DNA of 64,000 nucleotides, from NCBI RefSeq assembly GCF_000170835.1, contig NZ_ABCP01000001.1, positions 1-64,000 of the forward strand, written 5' to 3'. A program made the position numbers and the translations under genes. Position 1 is the first letter of the stretch, and every line of letters begins with the position of its first letter. Below are positions 47,546-56,277 of the stretch, piece by piece. The DNA comes from Marinobacter algicola DG893 (GTDB lineage Bacteria > Pseudomonadota > Gammaproteobacteria > Pseudomonadales > Oleiphilaceae). A model generated the notes under the pieces. It saw nothing but the letters and a program-made list of their open reading frames with translations, ran no database searches and had not been told where the DNA came from.

Positions 47546-49531
47546 CTACCAGTAAATACCCCGCATGATCGCCGCAAAGGCCACCTGCTCGGAGGACACC
47601 TTCGGCTTTGCACCGGAACGGCTGCCGGCAGCGGCCGGAGAGTCCGGGAACATGCGGTAACCGGTGTTCATCACGATCTCGCCCATCTTCGGCGCCAGCG
47701 CCTGCATGACCTGGGCAAAAATGCCCAGACGCGTGGCGATGCGCTTGGGACGGTACACGATGGCGTCTGCCACCATTTCCGCCGCTTCGTCCGGAGTCAG
47801 TGTGGGCACCGAGTCGTAGATTTTGGTGGGCGCGATCATCGGCGTTTTCACCAGCGGCATATTGATGGTGGTGAAGGTCACGTTGCGATCCGACCATTCC
47901 GCCGCCGCACAACGGCTAAAGGTATCCAGCGCTGACTTGGACGCGACGTACGCCGAGAAACGGGGCGCGTTGGTCAACACACCGATGGACGAAATATTGA
48001 CCACGTGGCCGCGACGACGCTCCAACATAGCCGGTGCAAAACCCATGATCAGGCGAACAGAGCCGAAGTAGTTCAGCTGCATGGTACGCTCAAAATCGTG
48101 GAAACGGTCGAACGACAGCGCCAATGAGCGACGAATGGAACGGCCAGCGTTATTGACCAACACGTCCACATGGCCGTGATTGTCCAGCACCGTTTTTACG
48201 AACCGATCGCAGTCATCCATGTCGGCAAAGTCGCACTGGTAGGCATGAACGTTGCCTCCACGAGCTTCCAGTTCCGCAGCCACTTCCATCAGGCGTTCTT
48301 TCTTGCGCGCGCCAATCACCAGAATGGCACCAGCATCCGCCAGTTTCTGCGCCGTCGCCAGGCCAATACCAGAAGTACCGCCGGTGATCACACAGACCTT
48401 TCCTTCCACCGTGCCTCGCAGGGTGCGGTCCTTGAACAGGTCAGGGTCCAGGTTACGCTCCCAGAAGTCCCACAGAACAGCTGCATAGCTTTCCAGGCGC
48501 GGCACGACGATACCGGTATCTTTAAGGACTCGCTCTGTCTCTCGGGCGTCAAACCGTGTGGGATAGTTGATGAACGACAACACCGAAGGCGGAATGCCCA
48601 TATCGTCCAGCAATGCGGTGGTCAGACGCTTAACGGGCGGCAGATTCTTCAGGCTCTGGCGGATGAACGGCGGCACAAACCCGAACATGCGCGAGTCGAT
48701 ACGCATCGCCATACGGGGAGCATGACCGGCTTCGGAGAAAATATTGAGAATCTCACCCACTTTGTAGGGGTCGGAATCCACCAGGTGGAAGCAGTTCCCG
48801 TCCTCGCCTTTCAGGTGCGCGATGTGATCCATCGCATTCACCACGAAATCCACCGGCACAATGTTCAGTCGCCCGCCCTCAATGCCGATCGTCGGCACCC
48901 ACTGTGGCAGTGCGTGGCGAATTTTCTGGATCATCTTGAAGAAGTAATAAGGCCCGTCGACCTTGTCCATTTCACCCGTCTTGGAATGGCCAACCACCAT
49001 ACCCGGACGGTAGATCCGGAACGGAACCTTGCAGCTCTCGCGAACCACCTTTTCGGATTCGTGCTTGGTCAGCAGGTAGGGATGGTCGAGCTTTTCCGCC
49101 TCCTCGAACATGTCCTCGCGGAAGGTGCCCTTGAACAGGCCGGCCGCCGCAATGGAGGACACGTGGTGGAAGCACCCGGCTTCCATGGCTGCTGCCGCAT
49201 TGACGGCACTGTGGGTGCCCTCGATGTTGGTCGCCTGCTGGGACTTTTCGTCCGCCCCCATGTCGTAAACAGCGGCAAGGTGGAAGAAATGGTCAATGTT
49301 ACCCTTGAGCGATTTCATCGTCTTGGCATCGATGCCCAGGTTCGGGCTGGTAAGGTCGCCGATCACTGCTTTCACCCTGGACTCATCCGCGCCCCAGCGC
49401 TCCCTCAACTTGTCCAGCTTTTCCTGTGATTGCTCGCGCACCAGTACATGTACTGTGCCACCGCGAGCCAGCAGTTTTTCAACGAGAAAACGGCCGATAA
49501 ATCCGGTGCCACCCGTCAGAAAGTAATTCAT
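47546..49531 (-). CDS. Bifunctional fatty acyl-CoA/aldehyde reductase (alcohol-forming)
   Basis: This enzyme reduces fatty acyl-CoA with NADPH through the aldehyde to the alcohol, the alcohol partner for wax ester synthesis. The 661 residues match the Marinobacter enzyme exactly in length as I remember it. The N-terminal reductase domain starts with MNYFLTGGTGFIGRF (cofactor motif GGTGFIG) and has the active-site YLLTK. A C-terminal short-chain dehydrogenase domain (from about 365) has TGGTSGIG and YVASK. The ATG at 49531 fits homologues; the frame runs 39 codons further upstream. The promoter region contains repeated palindromes (49590-49714). No wax ester synthase is in the window. Confidence 0.93.
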   Translation of the reverse strand: MNYFLTGGTGFIGRFLVEKLLARGGTVHVLVREQSQEKLDKLRERWGADESRVKAVIGDLTSPNLGIDAKTMKSLKGNIDHFFHLAAVYDMGADEKSQQATNIEGTHSAVNAAAAMEAGCFHHVSSIAAAGLFKGTFREDMFEEAEKLDHPYLLTKHESEKVVRESCKVPFRIYRPGMVVGHSKTGEMDKVDGPYYFFKMIQKIRHALPQWVPTIGIEGGRLNIVPVDFVVNAMDHIAHLKGEDGNCFHLVDSDPYKVGEILNIFSEAGHAPRMAMRIDSRMFGFVPPFIRQSLKNLPPVKRLTTALLDDMGIPPSVLSFINYPTRFDARETERVLKDTGIVVPRLESYAAVLWDFWERNLDPDLFKDRTLRGTVEGKVCVITGGTSGIGLATAQKLADAGAILVIGARKKERLMEVAAELEARGGNVHAYQCDFADMDDCDRFVKTVLDNHGHVDVLVNNAGRSIRRSLALSFDRFHDFERTMQLNYFGSVRLIMGFAPAMLERRRGHVVNISSIGVLTNAPRFSAYVASKSALDTFSRCAAAEWSDRNVTFTTINMPLVKTPMIAPTKIYDSVPTLTPDEAAEMVADAIVYRPKRIATRLGIFAQVMQALAPKMGEIVMNTGYRMFPDSPAAAGSRSGAKPKVSSEQVAFAAIMRGIYW

Positions 49532-49589
49532 TGATAGTCCACCCTGCTTGTTGCTCAGTTGTTGTCTTTTTCCTTTGTTACCATCGACA

Positions 49590-49609
49590 ATATTAGACCA
49601 AAGTCTTAT
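49590..49609. promoter_or_regulatory. Inverted repeat similar to the mutase-cluster operator
   Basis: TATTAGACCAAAGTCTTATA lies 59 bases upstream of the reductase start. It shares both arms, with one mismatch, with the element at 16161-16180; the differences are mainly in the 4-base spacer. It is a candidate binding site of a shared regulator. Confidence 0.6.
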
Positions 49610-49665
49610 ACCGCCGATGCACGCCGGCATTGTACTTAAATGCAACACTCATGTATCGAACTTTT

Positions 49666-49714
49666 TTAGAGCATTTACTCTGTAAGCCCCTGATTTAATT
49701 AGAGCATTTACTCT
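49666..49714. repeat. Two copies of a 16-bp palindromic element upstream of the reductase
   Basis: TTAGAGCATTTACTCT occurs at 49666-49681 and again at 49699-49714, 33 bases apart, about three helical turns. Each copy is itself an inverted repeat (AGAG / CTCT around CATTTA). Spacing on one face of the helix suggests cooperative binding of a regulator. The remainder of 49532-49940 contains no credible gene. Confidence 0.7.
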
Positions 49715-49940
49715 AGCTCATGCATGCAATACACGCCGGAACCTGTTCGGTTAACCGACATGCTGAAATTGAGACTAGCACAAGGTGGGCCGGCTGCCCG
49801 CAAATCCTAGTGTCCCGTCTGGCAAACTTGCATTACCGGAAGGAAATGAAACCTGACGGTTGCAGTGACATAATCGGAACCTTCAACGGCAGTTTCTGTC
49901 TCTATACTCTCTACATTTCCCGCATTTCGGAACCTGGAAC

Positions 49941-50240
49941 ATGCACAAAGACGATCCCAACGCTGAACGCTACATTGCCATTGCACGTGCCTGCCTGAAG
50001 GCCATCAACGACACCGCCGCCGACGCCGGCACCCGGGAACAGAAAATCCAGGCGGTGTATCAGGCCATTGACCACGCCTTCCAGGCCGAATTCGCGGATT
50101 ATCGCCAGTCCGTTGCGGTGATGGGGACGGTTCTTGAGCGCATTGCCTCCGGCCAACTCGATGCGGACGCAGCCGCCAGCCTGGCGAAGAAAACCCTGGA
50201 CCAACAACCGGAAAGTACCCGTAACGCCCTGATTCATTAA
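49941..50240 (+). CDS. Conserved-looking hypothetical protein
   Basis: This 99-residue protein is soluble, helical and acidic, without signal peptide, membrane segment or Cys. I do not recognise a family. The reading frame has normal codon use and lies 24 bases before the insulinase gene in the same direction. Its own ribosome site is weak. It could be a small regulatory or adaptor protein; nothing in the sequence shows which. Confidence 0.6.
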   Translation: MHKDDPNAERYIAIARACLKAINDTAADAGTREQKIQAVYQAIDHAFQAEFADYRQSVAVMGTVLERIASGQLDADAAASLAKKTLDQQPESTRNALIH

Positions 50241-50264
50241 CGTTTCAACGCAAAGAGAGACTGT

Positions 50265-53117
50265 ATGCACCCTGGCATCCATGGATTTGCCCAAGGTTTC
50301 CTTGGCCTGAAGCAAGGATTTCTACTGGCGCTGGTATTGGCCTTCAGTTCGGTTACCCTGGCGAGCCAGTCGCCCCTCAAAAGCCCGAATGACGACAACC
50401 TGTACCGTTATGTGCAGTTGGACAACCAGCTTCGGGTGCTACTGATTTCCGCGCCGGGCTCCGATAAAGCCGCAGCATCCATGAACGTCGCCGTCGGCAG
50501 TGGCGACGACCCTGCCAACCGAGAAGGCCTCTCTCACTTCCTCGAACATATGCTGTTCCTGGGCACGGAAAAATACCCCGACCCCGGCGAATACCAGCAG
50601 TTCATAAAAAGCCATGGCGGCAGCCACAACGCATTTACCGCCTTCCAGGACACCAACTACTTCTTCGACGTACAGGCGGAGCACCTTGACGATGCTCTCG
50701 ATCGCTTCGCGGAGCAGTTTTCAGCACCCCTGTTCACTCCGGAACTGGTGGATCGCGAACGCCGCGCCGTACATTCGGAGTTCAGCGCCAAACAAAAGGA
50801 CGATAGCCGCCGCTTCTACTCCGTCAAGAAGGCCGTCAGCAATCCCGACCACGCGTTCCACCAGTTTGCCGTCGGTAACCTGACCACTCTGGAGAACACC
50901 GACAAGCGCCCCCTGCGCCCGGACCTGATCGACTTCTGGAAGACCCACTACTCCTCCAATCTGATGACGCTTGCCGTCTACGGCCCGCAATCGCTGGATC
51001 AGCTGGAAGCCATGGTACGAAGCCGCTTCGACCGCATCGAAAACCGCAACCTGAACGCAAAGGTTCACGATGAGCCGCTGTTCAGTCCGGACACCCTGCC
51101 CGCCCGCGTTCACGCCGATGCGCTGAAGGATATCCGCAACCTGACGCTCACCTTCCCCATCCCGTCTCAGGAAGACCACTACCGCGACAAGCCGGCCAAC
51201 TACGTCGCCAGCCTGCTCGGCCACGAAGGCCCGGGCAGCCTGTTTGACGTGCTGAAAAAGGCTGGCCTGGTGGAAAGCCTGTCCGCAGGTAGCGGCATGG
51301 ATACCGGCCAGGAAGCCACCCTGGAACTGAACATGGCGCTGACTCCGGAGGGCCTCGAAAAGCAGGAAACCATTCTGGAACTGACCTTTGCCTACATTGA
51401 CGAGGTGCGTGAGGAAGGCATTTCCCGGACCCGTTTCGAAGAAATGAAACAACTGGCGCAGATCGACTTCCGCTTCCGGGAAAAAAGCCAGCCCGTGCAG
51501 GAAGTCATGCATCTGTCTCGGCAAATGCGGCACGTGGCGCCGGAAGACGTGCTCCAGGCACCGTGGATGATGGAGAGCTACGTCCCTGATAAATACCGGC
51601 GCATTCTTGATCGTCTTACCCCGGATAACGTGCTGGTGTCCGTCCTGGAAACAGAGCCGAACCTTGAAGGCCCCAACCTGACCCAGTGGTACGACGCCGC
51701 CTGGAAATTGAAGCCCCTCGCCATCCGGGACATTCGGCAACGGGACGACAACCCCATGGTGTCGAGGCTGGCCCTGCCGCTCGACAACCCCTTTATTCCC
51801 GAAGAACTCGACATGATCGACGGCGCGACCATGGAGCAACCGGTCTCAATGGGCAAGGTCAGTGGTATGGAGGTCTGGTACGCTCGGGACACCCGGTTTG
51901 AAACGCCCAAGGCCAACGTGTACCTCAGCCTGCGAACCCCGGCGACACGGGCATCCGCTCGCAGCAATGTGTTGTCGTCGCTGTTGGTGGATGCCATCAA
52001 CACCAACGTGAACGCCTGGGCCTATCCCGCCCAACTGGCGGGGCTCGACTACAGCATATACCCCCACCTTCGGGGCATCACCGTCCGCGTCGGCGGTTAC
52101 AGCGACAAACTCCATACCCTGATGACCCGCATCCTGACCCAGGTAGCGGACCCCACGCTCACCGACCAGCGCTTCCGCATAGCCCGGCGAAACATGATCG
52201 ATGGGCTACTGAACAAGGCCAAGGAACGGCCTGTGCAGCAGACCTCTGAACGCATTCAGAGCCTGCTGATCGAGGGCGCCTGGAGTACAGAAGAGAGGCT
52301 CAAGGCCGCCCGGGAAGTCACGCTGGATGAGCTCAAATCCTTCGCCGAGGCGTTCCTGGCTCAGGTTGATCCGGTGATGCTGGCACACGGCAATATGACA
52401 CAAGCGTCCGCCCTTAACCTCACCAATCGTATCCATGCCATGGTGCTGGACGACAGTGATCTGACAACGGTCGAGCGCAGCCGCGTTCGGGCCTTACCGG
52501 AGGGTGAAACCGTGTTACCGCTGGAGGTAGATCATCCGGACACCGGCTACACCCTCTATGTACAGGGCGATAACACCGGCTTTAAAGAACGCGCCGTATT
52601 CCGCCTGCTGGGGCAGATTATCAGCAGCCCGTTCTATGAAGAGCTCCGTACCAATCGCCAGCTTGGCTATATCGTTTACGCTACCCCGTTCGAAATGCTG
52701 GAGACCCCGGCGCTGGGCTTCGTGGTGCAATCCCCGGAAGCCAGTGGCGACCAGATCAACCAAGCGGTGCGGGAATTTTCCACAACGTTCAAGGACACGC
52801 TATCTAACCTCTCGGAGCAGGATCTGGCGCGCGAGAAACAGGCTGTCATCAGCCAGCTGATGGAACAGGATCGGCAACTTGGCGAGATTTCGGAGCGTTA
52901 CTGGCGTGAAATCGACCGGGGCGCGACCGACTTCAACTCAAGGGAGAAGCTGGCCAAGGCGATACAACGCGTGAGCCGGAAAGCCTTGGTTAATACTTTG
53001 CAGAAGCAGGTCATTGACCGTAAACAGGCATTGCGGGTGTTCACCGCAGCCGAGGTAAAAAACAACGACAGTGTGATTGAACAGTTGCTGCAACGCAGTG
53101 CTGTTCCCGATGCCTGA
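50265..53117 (+). CDS. Insulinase-family (M16) zinc protease, pitrilysin-like
   Basis: This is a zinc endopeptidase of 950 residues with an N-terminal signal peptide (hydrophobic LALVLAFSSVTLAS), so it is probably periplasmic, like pitrilysin. The inverted zinc motif HxxEH is present in GLSHFLEHMLFLGT, with the third ligand Glu in the ERRAVHSEF region. Four M16 half-domains follow, including LRTNRQLGYIVYATPFEM near the end, typical of the pitrilysin/insulysin group. AGAGAG precedes the ATG. Confidence 0.9.
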   Translation: MHPGIHGFAQGFLGLKQGFLLALVLAFSSVTLASQSPLKSPNDDNLYRYVQLDNQLRVLLISAPGSDKAAASMNVAVGSGDDPANREGLSHFLEHMLFLGTEKYPDPGEYQQFIKSHGGSHNAFTAFQDTNYFFDVQAEHLDDALDRFAEQFSAPLFTPELVDRERRAVHSEFSAKQKDDSRRFYSVKKAVSNPDHAFHQFAVGNLTTLENTDKRPLRPDLIDFWKTHYSSNLMTLAVYGPQSLDQLEAMVRSRFDRIENRNLNAKVHDEPLFSPDTLPARVHADALKDIRNLTLTFPIPSQEDHYRDKPANYVASLLGHEGPGSLFDVLKKAGLVESLSAGSGMDTGQEATLELNMALTPEGLEKQETILELTFAYIDEVREEGISRTRFEEMKQLAQIDFRFREKSQPVQEVMHLSRQMRHVAPEDVLQAPWMMESYVPDKYRRILDRLTPDNVLVSVLETEPNLEGPNLTQWYDAAWKLKPLAIRDIRQRDDNPMVSRLALPLDNPFIPEELDMIDGATMEQPVSMGKVSGMEVWYARDTRFETPKANVYLSLRTPATRASARSNVLSSLLVDAINTNVNAWAYPAQLAGLDYSIYPHLRGITVRVGGYSDKLHTLMTRILTQVADPTLTDQRFRIARRNMIDGLLNKAKERPVQQTSERIQSLLIEGAWSTEERLKAAREVTLDELKSFAEAFLAQVDPVMLAHGNMTQASALNLTNRIHAMVLDDSDLTTVERSRVRALPEGETVLPLEVDHPDTGYTLYVQGDNTGFKERAVFRLLGQIISSPFYEELRTNRQLGYIVYATPFEMLETPALGFVVQSPEASGDQINQAVREFSTTFKDTLSNLSEQDLAREKQAVISQLMEQDRQLGEISERYWREIDRGATDFNSREKLAKAIQRVSRKALVNTLQKQVIDRKQALRVFTAAEVKNNDSVIEQLLQRSAVPDA

Positions 53118-53124
53118 TCAGCGC

Positions 53125-53772
53125 TCAGCCTGAAGACTGGCCCGTGAACCGGTGCCAGTCTTCGGGTTCATCCACGTCCCATCGTTGCGGAAGTAACCTG
53201 AACGACACATTCGCCTGCGTAAGGCGGTCGCAGGTTTGCGACAAAGCCTTGTCCGTTCCCCAGGCGACGTCGGCCAGCATACCCGGGATGACCCGGCGAG
53301 CACCGATGAGAACATAGCCGCCGTCCTCCGACGGGCCCAGCACCACATCCACCTCGTCCAGCGCTGCCACCGCCGTACGCACATAGTCCGCATCGACAGA
53401 GGGGCAATCGCTGCCCACAATCATCGCCTTACCAAACCCACCCAACCCTGCTTCCAGCGCCTGCACCATACGCTCTCCCAGCACGTCGCCCTGCTGCAAG
53501 GCTTGTGCAACGCCGTGGGCTTCAAGCCTTTCCAGGACGGGAGTAGCCCCTTCCGGTGTACTCTTCAGTTCCCGGTCCCACAGGAAACGGACGGTATAAC
53601 CACTGGCCACCAGATTATCGAGCACGGCCAGGCTGAGCCTGATGTGTGCCGCCATAGCCCCTTCTGCGCCCAGTTCCGGCATCAGACGGGTTTTCACCCT
53701 GCCCGCTTCCGGCCATTTGGAAAACTGCATAACCAGTGCTGAAGCATCAGGATTGACGGGCATTACGGACAT
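53125..53772 (-). CDS. DUF2064 / TIGR04282-type glycosyltransferase
   Basis: This nucleotide-diphospho-sugar transferase-like protein is about 215 residues, with the opening LVMQFSKWPEAGRVKTRL, the metal-binding region MIVGSDCPSVDADYV and GPSEDGGYVLIGARR. It is paired with a TIGR04283-type glycosyltransferase upstream, and the reading frames overlap. The start could be 53763, 53772 or a TTG at 53793; none has a clear ribosome site. The family name mentions arsenosugars, but no arsenic gene is near, so the sugar and acceptor are unknown. Confidence 0.78.
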   Translation of the reverse strand: MSVMPVNPDASALVMQFSKWPEAGRVKTRLMPELGAEGAMAAHIRLSLAVLDNLVASGYTVRFLWDRELKSTPEGATPVLERLEAHGVAQALQQGDVLGERMVQALEAGLGGFGKAMIVGSDCPSVDADYVRTAVAALDEVDVVLGPSEDGGYVLIGARRVIPGMLADVAWGTDKALSQTCDRLTQANVSFRLLPQRWDVDEPEDWHRFTGQSSG

Positions 53773-54541
53773 CCGATTGGTAGAGAGCAACAAGGGTTTC
53801 TGGCGAGTCGCCGCGCCAATAGCGCCAGCGCAGTCGCCACATCAACAGGATAGTACGCCAGGCACCGTGCTGTTCCCAGCGTCGGCTGTCCGTGACCACC
53901 GGATCGGTAATACGGAAAGGTCGTGACACCAACCTCAGCCGGGAGGATAGTTCCACGTCCTCCATCAATGGCAATTCTTCAAAGCCGCGCAAGGCCTCAA
54001 ATACCGGCCGACGCACGAAAAGAGCCTGGTCGCCAGTGGCGATGCCCGTCAGCCAGGAGCGTTGATTCATGAACCAGGCGATCACCCGGTATAGCACTCT
54101 CTTGCCGCTGAGACGCACATCAAACCGCCCCCATGCCTTACGGCTGGCATTAAATTGCTCCAGTGCCGCCAGAGTAGAATCCGGTAACCGGGTATCAGCG
54201 TGCAGGAACAGAAGGACATCGCCATGGGCTGCTTGTGCGCCAGCGTTCATTTGCGGCGCCCTTCCACGGCCACACTGGATGACACGGTCACATTGCCCCT
54301 GCGCCAGCCTGGCTGTTCCATCATCACTGCCACCGTCCACCACAATGACTTCATGGCCTGCCGACCTGAGCGGCTGCAGATGATCCAGGGTGTCGCGAAT
54401 GGTGGCGGCTTCCTGCCAAACAGGCACGATCACGCTTAAACGCGACGGCTGCGGCGGTGTCCTGGAAGTGTGCTGTGCTGCTGTCTTCAATGCGTCTGAT
54501 ATCCCCTGTGCCCGATCAAAGCGGTAGCTGCCTCGCCTCAA
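53747..54541 (-). CDS. Family 2 glycosyltransferase, TIGR04283 type
   Basis: This is a GT-A glycosyltransferase of up to 264 residues, with SVIVPVWQEAATIRDTL at the start of the fold, VVDGGSDDGT, the metal-binding HADT in LLFLHADTRLP and ATGDQALFVRR. The region before SVIVPV is poorly conserved in character; a TTG at 54490 is an alternative start, since the ATG at 54541 overlaps the DUF488 gene. It is paired with the DUF2064 gene. Confidence 0.8.
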   Translation of the reverse strand: MRRGSYRFDRAQGISDALKTAAQHTSRTPPQPSRLSVIVPVWQEAATIRDTLDHLQPLRSAGHEVIVVDGGSDDGTARLAQGQCDRVIQCGRGRAPQMNAGAQAAHGDVLLFLHADTRLPDSTLAALEQFNASRKAWGRFDVRLSGKRVLYRVIAWFMNQRSWLTGIATGDQALFVRRPVFEALRGFEELPLMEDVELSSRLRLVSRPFRITDPVVTDSRRWEQHGAWRTILLMWRLRWRYWRGDSPETLVALYQSDVRNARQS

Positions 54542-54884
54542 TAAACTGTTTCAACGCTACCGCATTATTATGATCTGTATCCTTGGCTGCAAATACCAGC
54601 GTGATTCGTTCGTGGTTATCAACGTAGGATGCCAGAGTGCTAAGGTCCGCATTATCGGTCAATGTCAGTTCCTGTCGATACTTTTCCAGAAAACTGTCCC
54701 ATTTGGCTGGATCGTGACCGAACCACTTCCGAAGTTCATTGGAAGGCGCCAAGCCCTTCAGCCACTCGGTCAAATTGGCCTTTTCCCTCGTGACTCCCCT
54801 AAGCCATACCCGATCAACCAACAGCCTTGGCCCGTCAGAACGAGCCGGCTCATCATAGGCACGCTTCAGCCGAATTTCTGTCAC
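54516..54884 (-). CDS. DUF488 family protein (YeaO-like)
   Basis: This 122-residue protein of the DUF488 family has VDRVWLRGVTREKANLTEWLKGLAPS and LRKWFGHDPAKWDSFLEKYRQEL. It starts with GTG behind a good AAGGAG site. It overlaps the downstream glycosyltransferase frame, so the three genes are probably one operon. The function is unknown. Confidence 0.85.
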   Translation of the reverse strand: MTEIRLKRAYDEPARSDGPRLLVDRVWLRGVTREKANLTEWLKGLAPSNELRKWFGHDPAKWDSFLEKYRQELTLTDNADLSTLASYVDNHERITLVFAAKDTDHNNAVALKQFIEARQLPL

Positions 54885-54971
54885 AGCGATCTCCTTCTAT
54901 TCTGGAAGTATTCCCGCAAGCCCTTGAGACACATCACTTAGCCCGCTATCATACCCGCCTTCTGACGATCA

Positions 54972-55048
54972 GCCCCCGTAGCTCATCTGGATAGAGCGTC
55001 CCCCTCCTAAGGGGAAGGTAGCAGGTTCGAGTCCTGCCGGGGGTACCA
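54972..55048 (+). tRNA. tRNA-Arg (anticodon CCT)
   Basis: A 77-base cloverleaf with an encoded CCA end. The acceptor stem is GCCCCCG with CGGGGGT, the D arm GCTC/GAGC, the anticodon stem TCCCC/GGGGA with loop CTCCTAA, and the T arm GCAGG/CCTGC with TTCGAGT. The anticodon CCT reads AGG. It marks the start of the metal-related region to its right; tRNA 3' ends are common integration sites, but I found no second copy of the 3' end in the window. Confidence 0.96.
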
Positions 55049-55129
55049 GTTACTCTCTCAACAATAACGACCCTTGCGCTGTTCCCTGGCATAAAGTTCC
55101 ACTTACAACCTTAAAACCAAACCCAATGC

Positions 55130-55161
55130 TTGACGTATGAGCTGCTCCGGGGTTTTATACT
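55130..55161 (+). promoter_or_regulatory. MerR-type promoter with 20-base spacer
   Basis: TTGACG (-35) and TATACT (-10) are separated by 20 bases, longer than the usual 17. A short dyad GAGC-T-GCTC lies in the spacer. This overlong layout is the hallmark of promoters activated by MerR-family metal sensors such as CueR or ZntR. It lies 30 bases before the small exported protein gene. Confidence 0.5.
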
Positions 55162-55191
55162 TTGGCGTCACAGTTTGAAGTGGAACAACCC

Positions 55192-55575
55192 ATGCGCCTC
55201 CGCAACGTCACCGCAGCATTGCTAAGTATTTTGCTTTTGCTCGGCTCCCTGTCACAGGGACATGCTGGCGTGACGAGTGGTTCCACCACGCACACGACCA
55301 ACAGCATGATTCATTGCAACGGAATGAATCATGCCTCTGCAATTGATGCAGAAACCAGAGACGCCAAAATACCGATGAACTGCAGCAGCCCTAAAAACAT
55401 GAGCTGTTTGCGAATCGCAGCCCAGTGCGCCTTCATGCCGCTGCACGGAATCGTAGCCGTAAACTCGGTCCCGCCTTTCAAGCACACTGCACTATCTCAT
55501 ACCGCACTAACCATAGCGGTGTATCAAAGTCCTATCGCCGACGTTCTAACACCCCCACCAGACACTCTCTTCTGA
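55192..55575 (+). CDS. Small exported Cys/His/Met-rich protein
   Basis: This 127-residue protein has a signal peptide (hydrophobic core LLSILLLLGSLS, ending GHAG). Its mature part contains several Cys, His and Met residues, for example MIHCNGMNHAS, NCSSPKNMSCLRIAAQC and MPLHG. I do not recognise a family with confidence; such composition and the neighbouring DUF411 and CcdA genes suggest periplasmic metal binding, most likely copper. The ATG at 55192 follows GTGGA; an upstream in-frame start at 55162 is not needed. Confidence 0.65.
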   Translation: MRLRNVTAALLSILLLLGSLSQGHAGVTSGSTTHTTNSMIHCNGMNHASAIDAETRDAKIPMNCSSPKNMSCLRIAAQCAFMPLHGIVAVNSVPPFKHTALSHTALTIAVYQSPIADVLTPPPDTLF

Positions 55576-55772
55576 TTTGCTGTGTTGTTATGGTCAGGCA
55601 ACAAAGCTCGGCTCCCGAATATCCGTTCCTATACAGGCGCAGTTCTGGCAATGCCTAACGAGGCCCAGACCTGCCCGCAGGAGATTACGATGAGAACCTT
55701 CACGTTTAAAACGACTGGTGCCAAATTAATAATAAGGCACCAGCCCTACTCAATTTTTTACAGGAACACATT

Positions 55773-56276
55773 ATGAAAGCTTCTATCGCCGCTGGCTCAA
55801 TCACGCTTATTGTGAGCGCGTTTGCTATTGGATTTGAACTTCAAGCCTCAGAGCCCACCACCGAAAACGACGCATCTGGTAAAACCGCTCATGCCATAAC
55901 GGTTTATAAGAGCCCCAATTGCTCGTGCTGTGCCGACTGGGCGGAACACCTTGAGCGCAATGGATTTGAAGTGAACATTGAGAACACAAGCAACATTAAC
56001 GAAATCAAGATTCAGCACCAGGTCCCTCGAGACATGGCATCCTGCCATACCGGCATTATCGACGGCGTGGTAATCGAGGGTCATGTTCCAGCCGATGACA
56101 TCAAGGCCTACCTGGAGTCACATTCTCACCCATTCGGCAACAAGACACTCGGCCTCGCCGTGCCTGGCATGCCCCATGGCTCTCCGGGCATGGAAACAGG
56201 CAGACAGGACAACTATGACGTGATGGCATTTACCGCCGACGGCAAGGCTCAAAGCGTCAAACGATACGAGTTCTGA
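55773..56276 (+). CDS. DUF411 metal-binding protein
   Basis: This 167-residue periplasmic protein has an N-terminal signal (AAGSITLIVSAFAIG) and the DUF411 core YKSPNCSCCADWAEHLERNGFEV with a C-x-C-C motif. A second Cys/His site follows in DMASCHTGIIDGVVIEGHVP, and a His/Met-rich stretch PGMPHGSPGME. Members are found in copper and other metal resistance clusters. It overlaps nothing and is followed after one base by ccdA, so the two are co-transcribed. Confidence 0.85.
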   Translation: MKASIAAGSITLIVSAFAIGFELQASEPTTENDASGKTAHAITVYKSPNCSCCADWAEHLERNGFEVNIENTSNINEIKIQHQVPRDMASCHTGIIDGVVIEGHVPADDIKAYLESHSHPFGNKTLGLAVPGMPHGSPGMETGRQDNYDVMAFTADGKAQSVKRYEF

Positions 56277-56277
56277 T

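Noticed and set aside
48170..49429. Open plus-strand frame of 419 codons
   Set aside because: It is antisense to the fatty acyl-CoA reductase, which is conserved along its whole length.
54972..55048. Integration site with a flanking att repeat
   Set aside because: I could not find a second copy of the tRNA 3' end to the right within the window and no integrase, so an att feature is not claimed.
55582..55776. Possible 64-residue gene whose stop overlaps the DUF411 start
   Set aside because: The overlap looks like coupling, but the protein has random composition, no good ribosome site and no recognisable feature. Kept as a low-probability leader peptide only.
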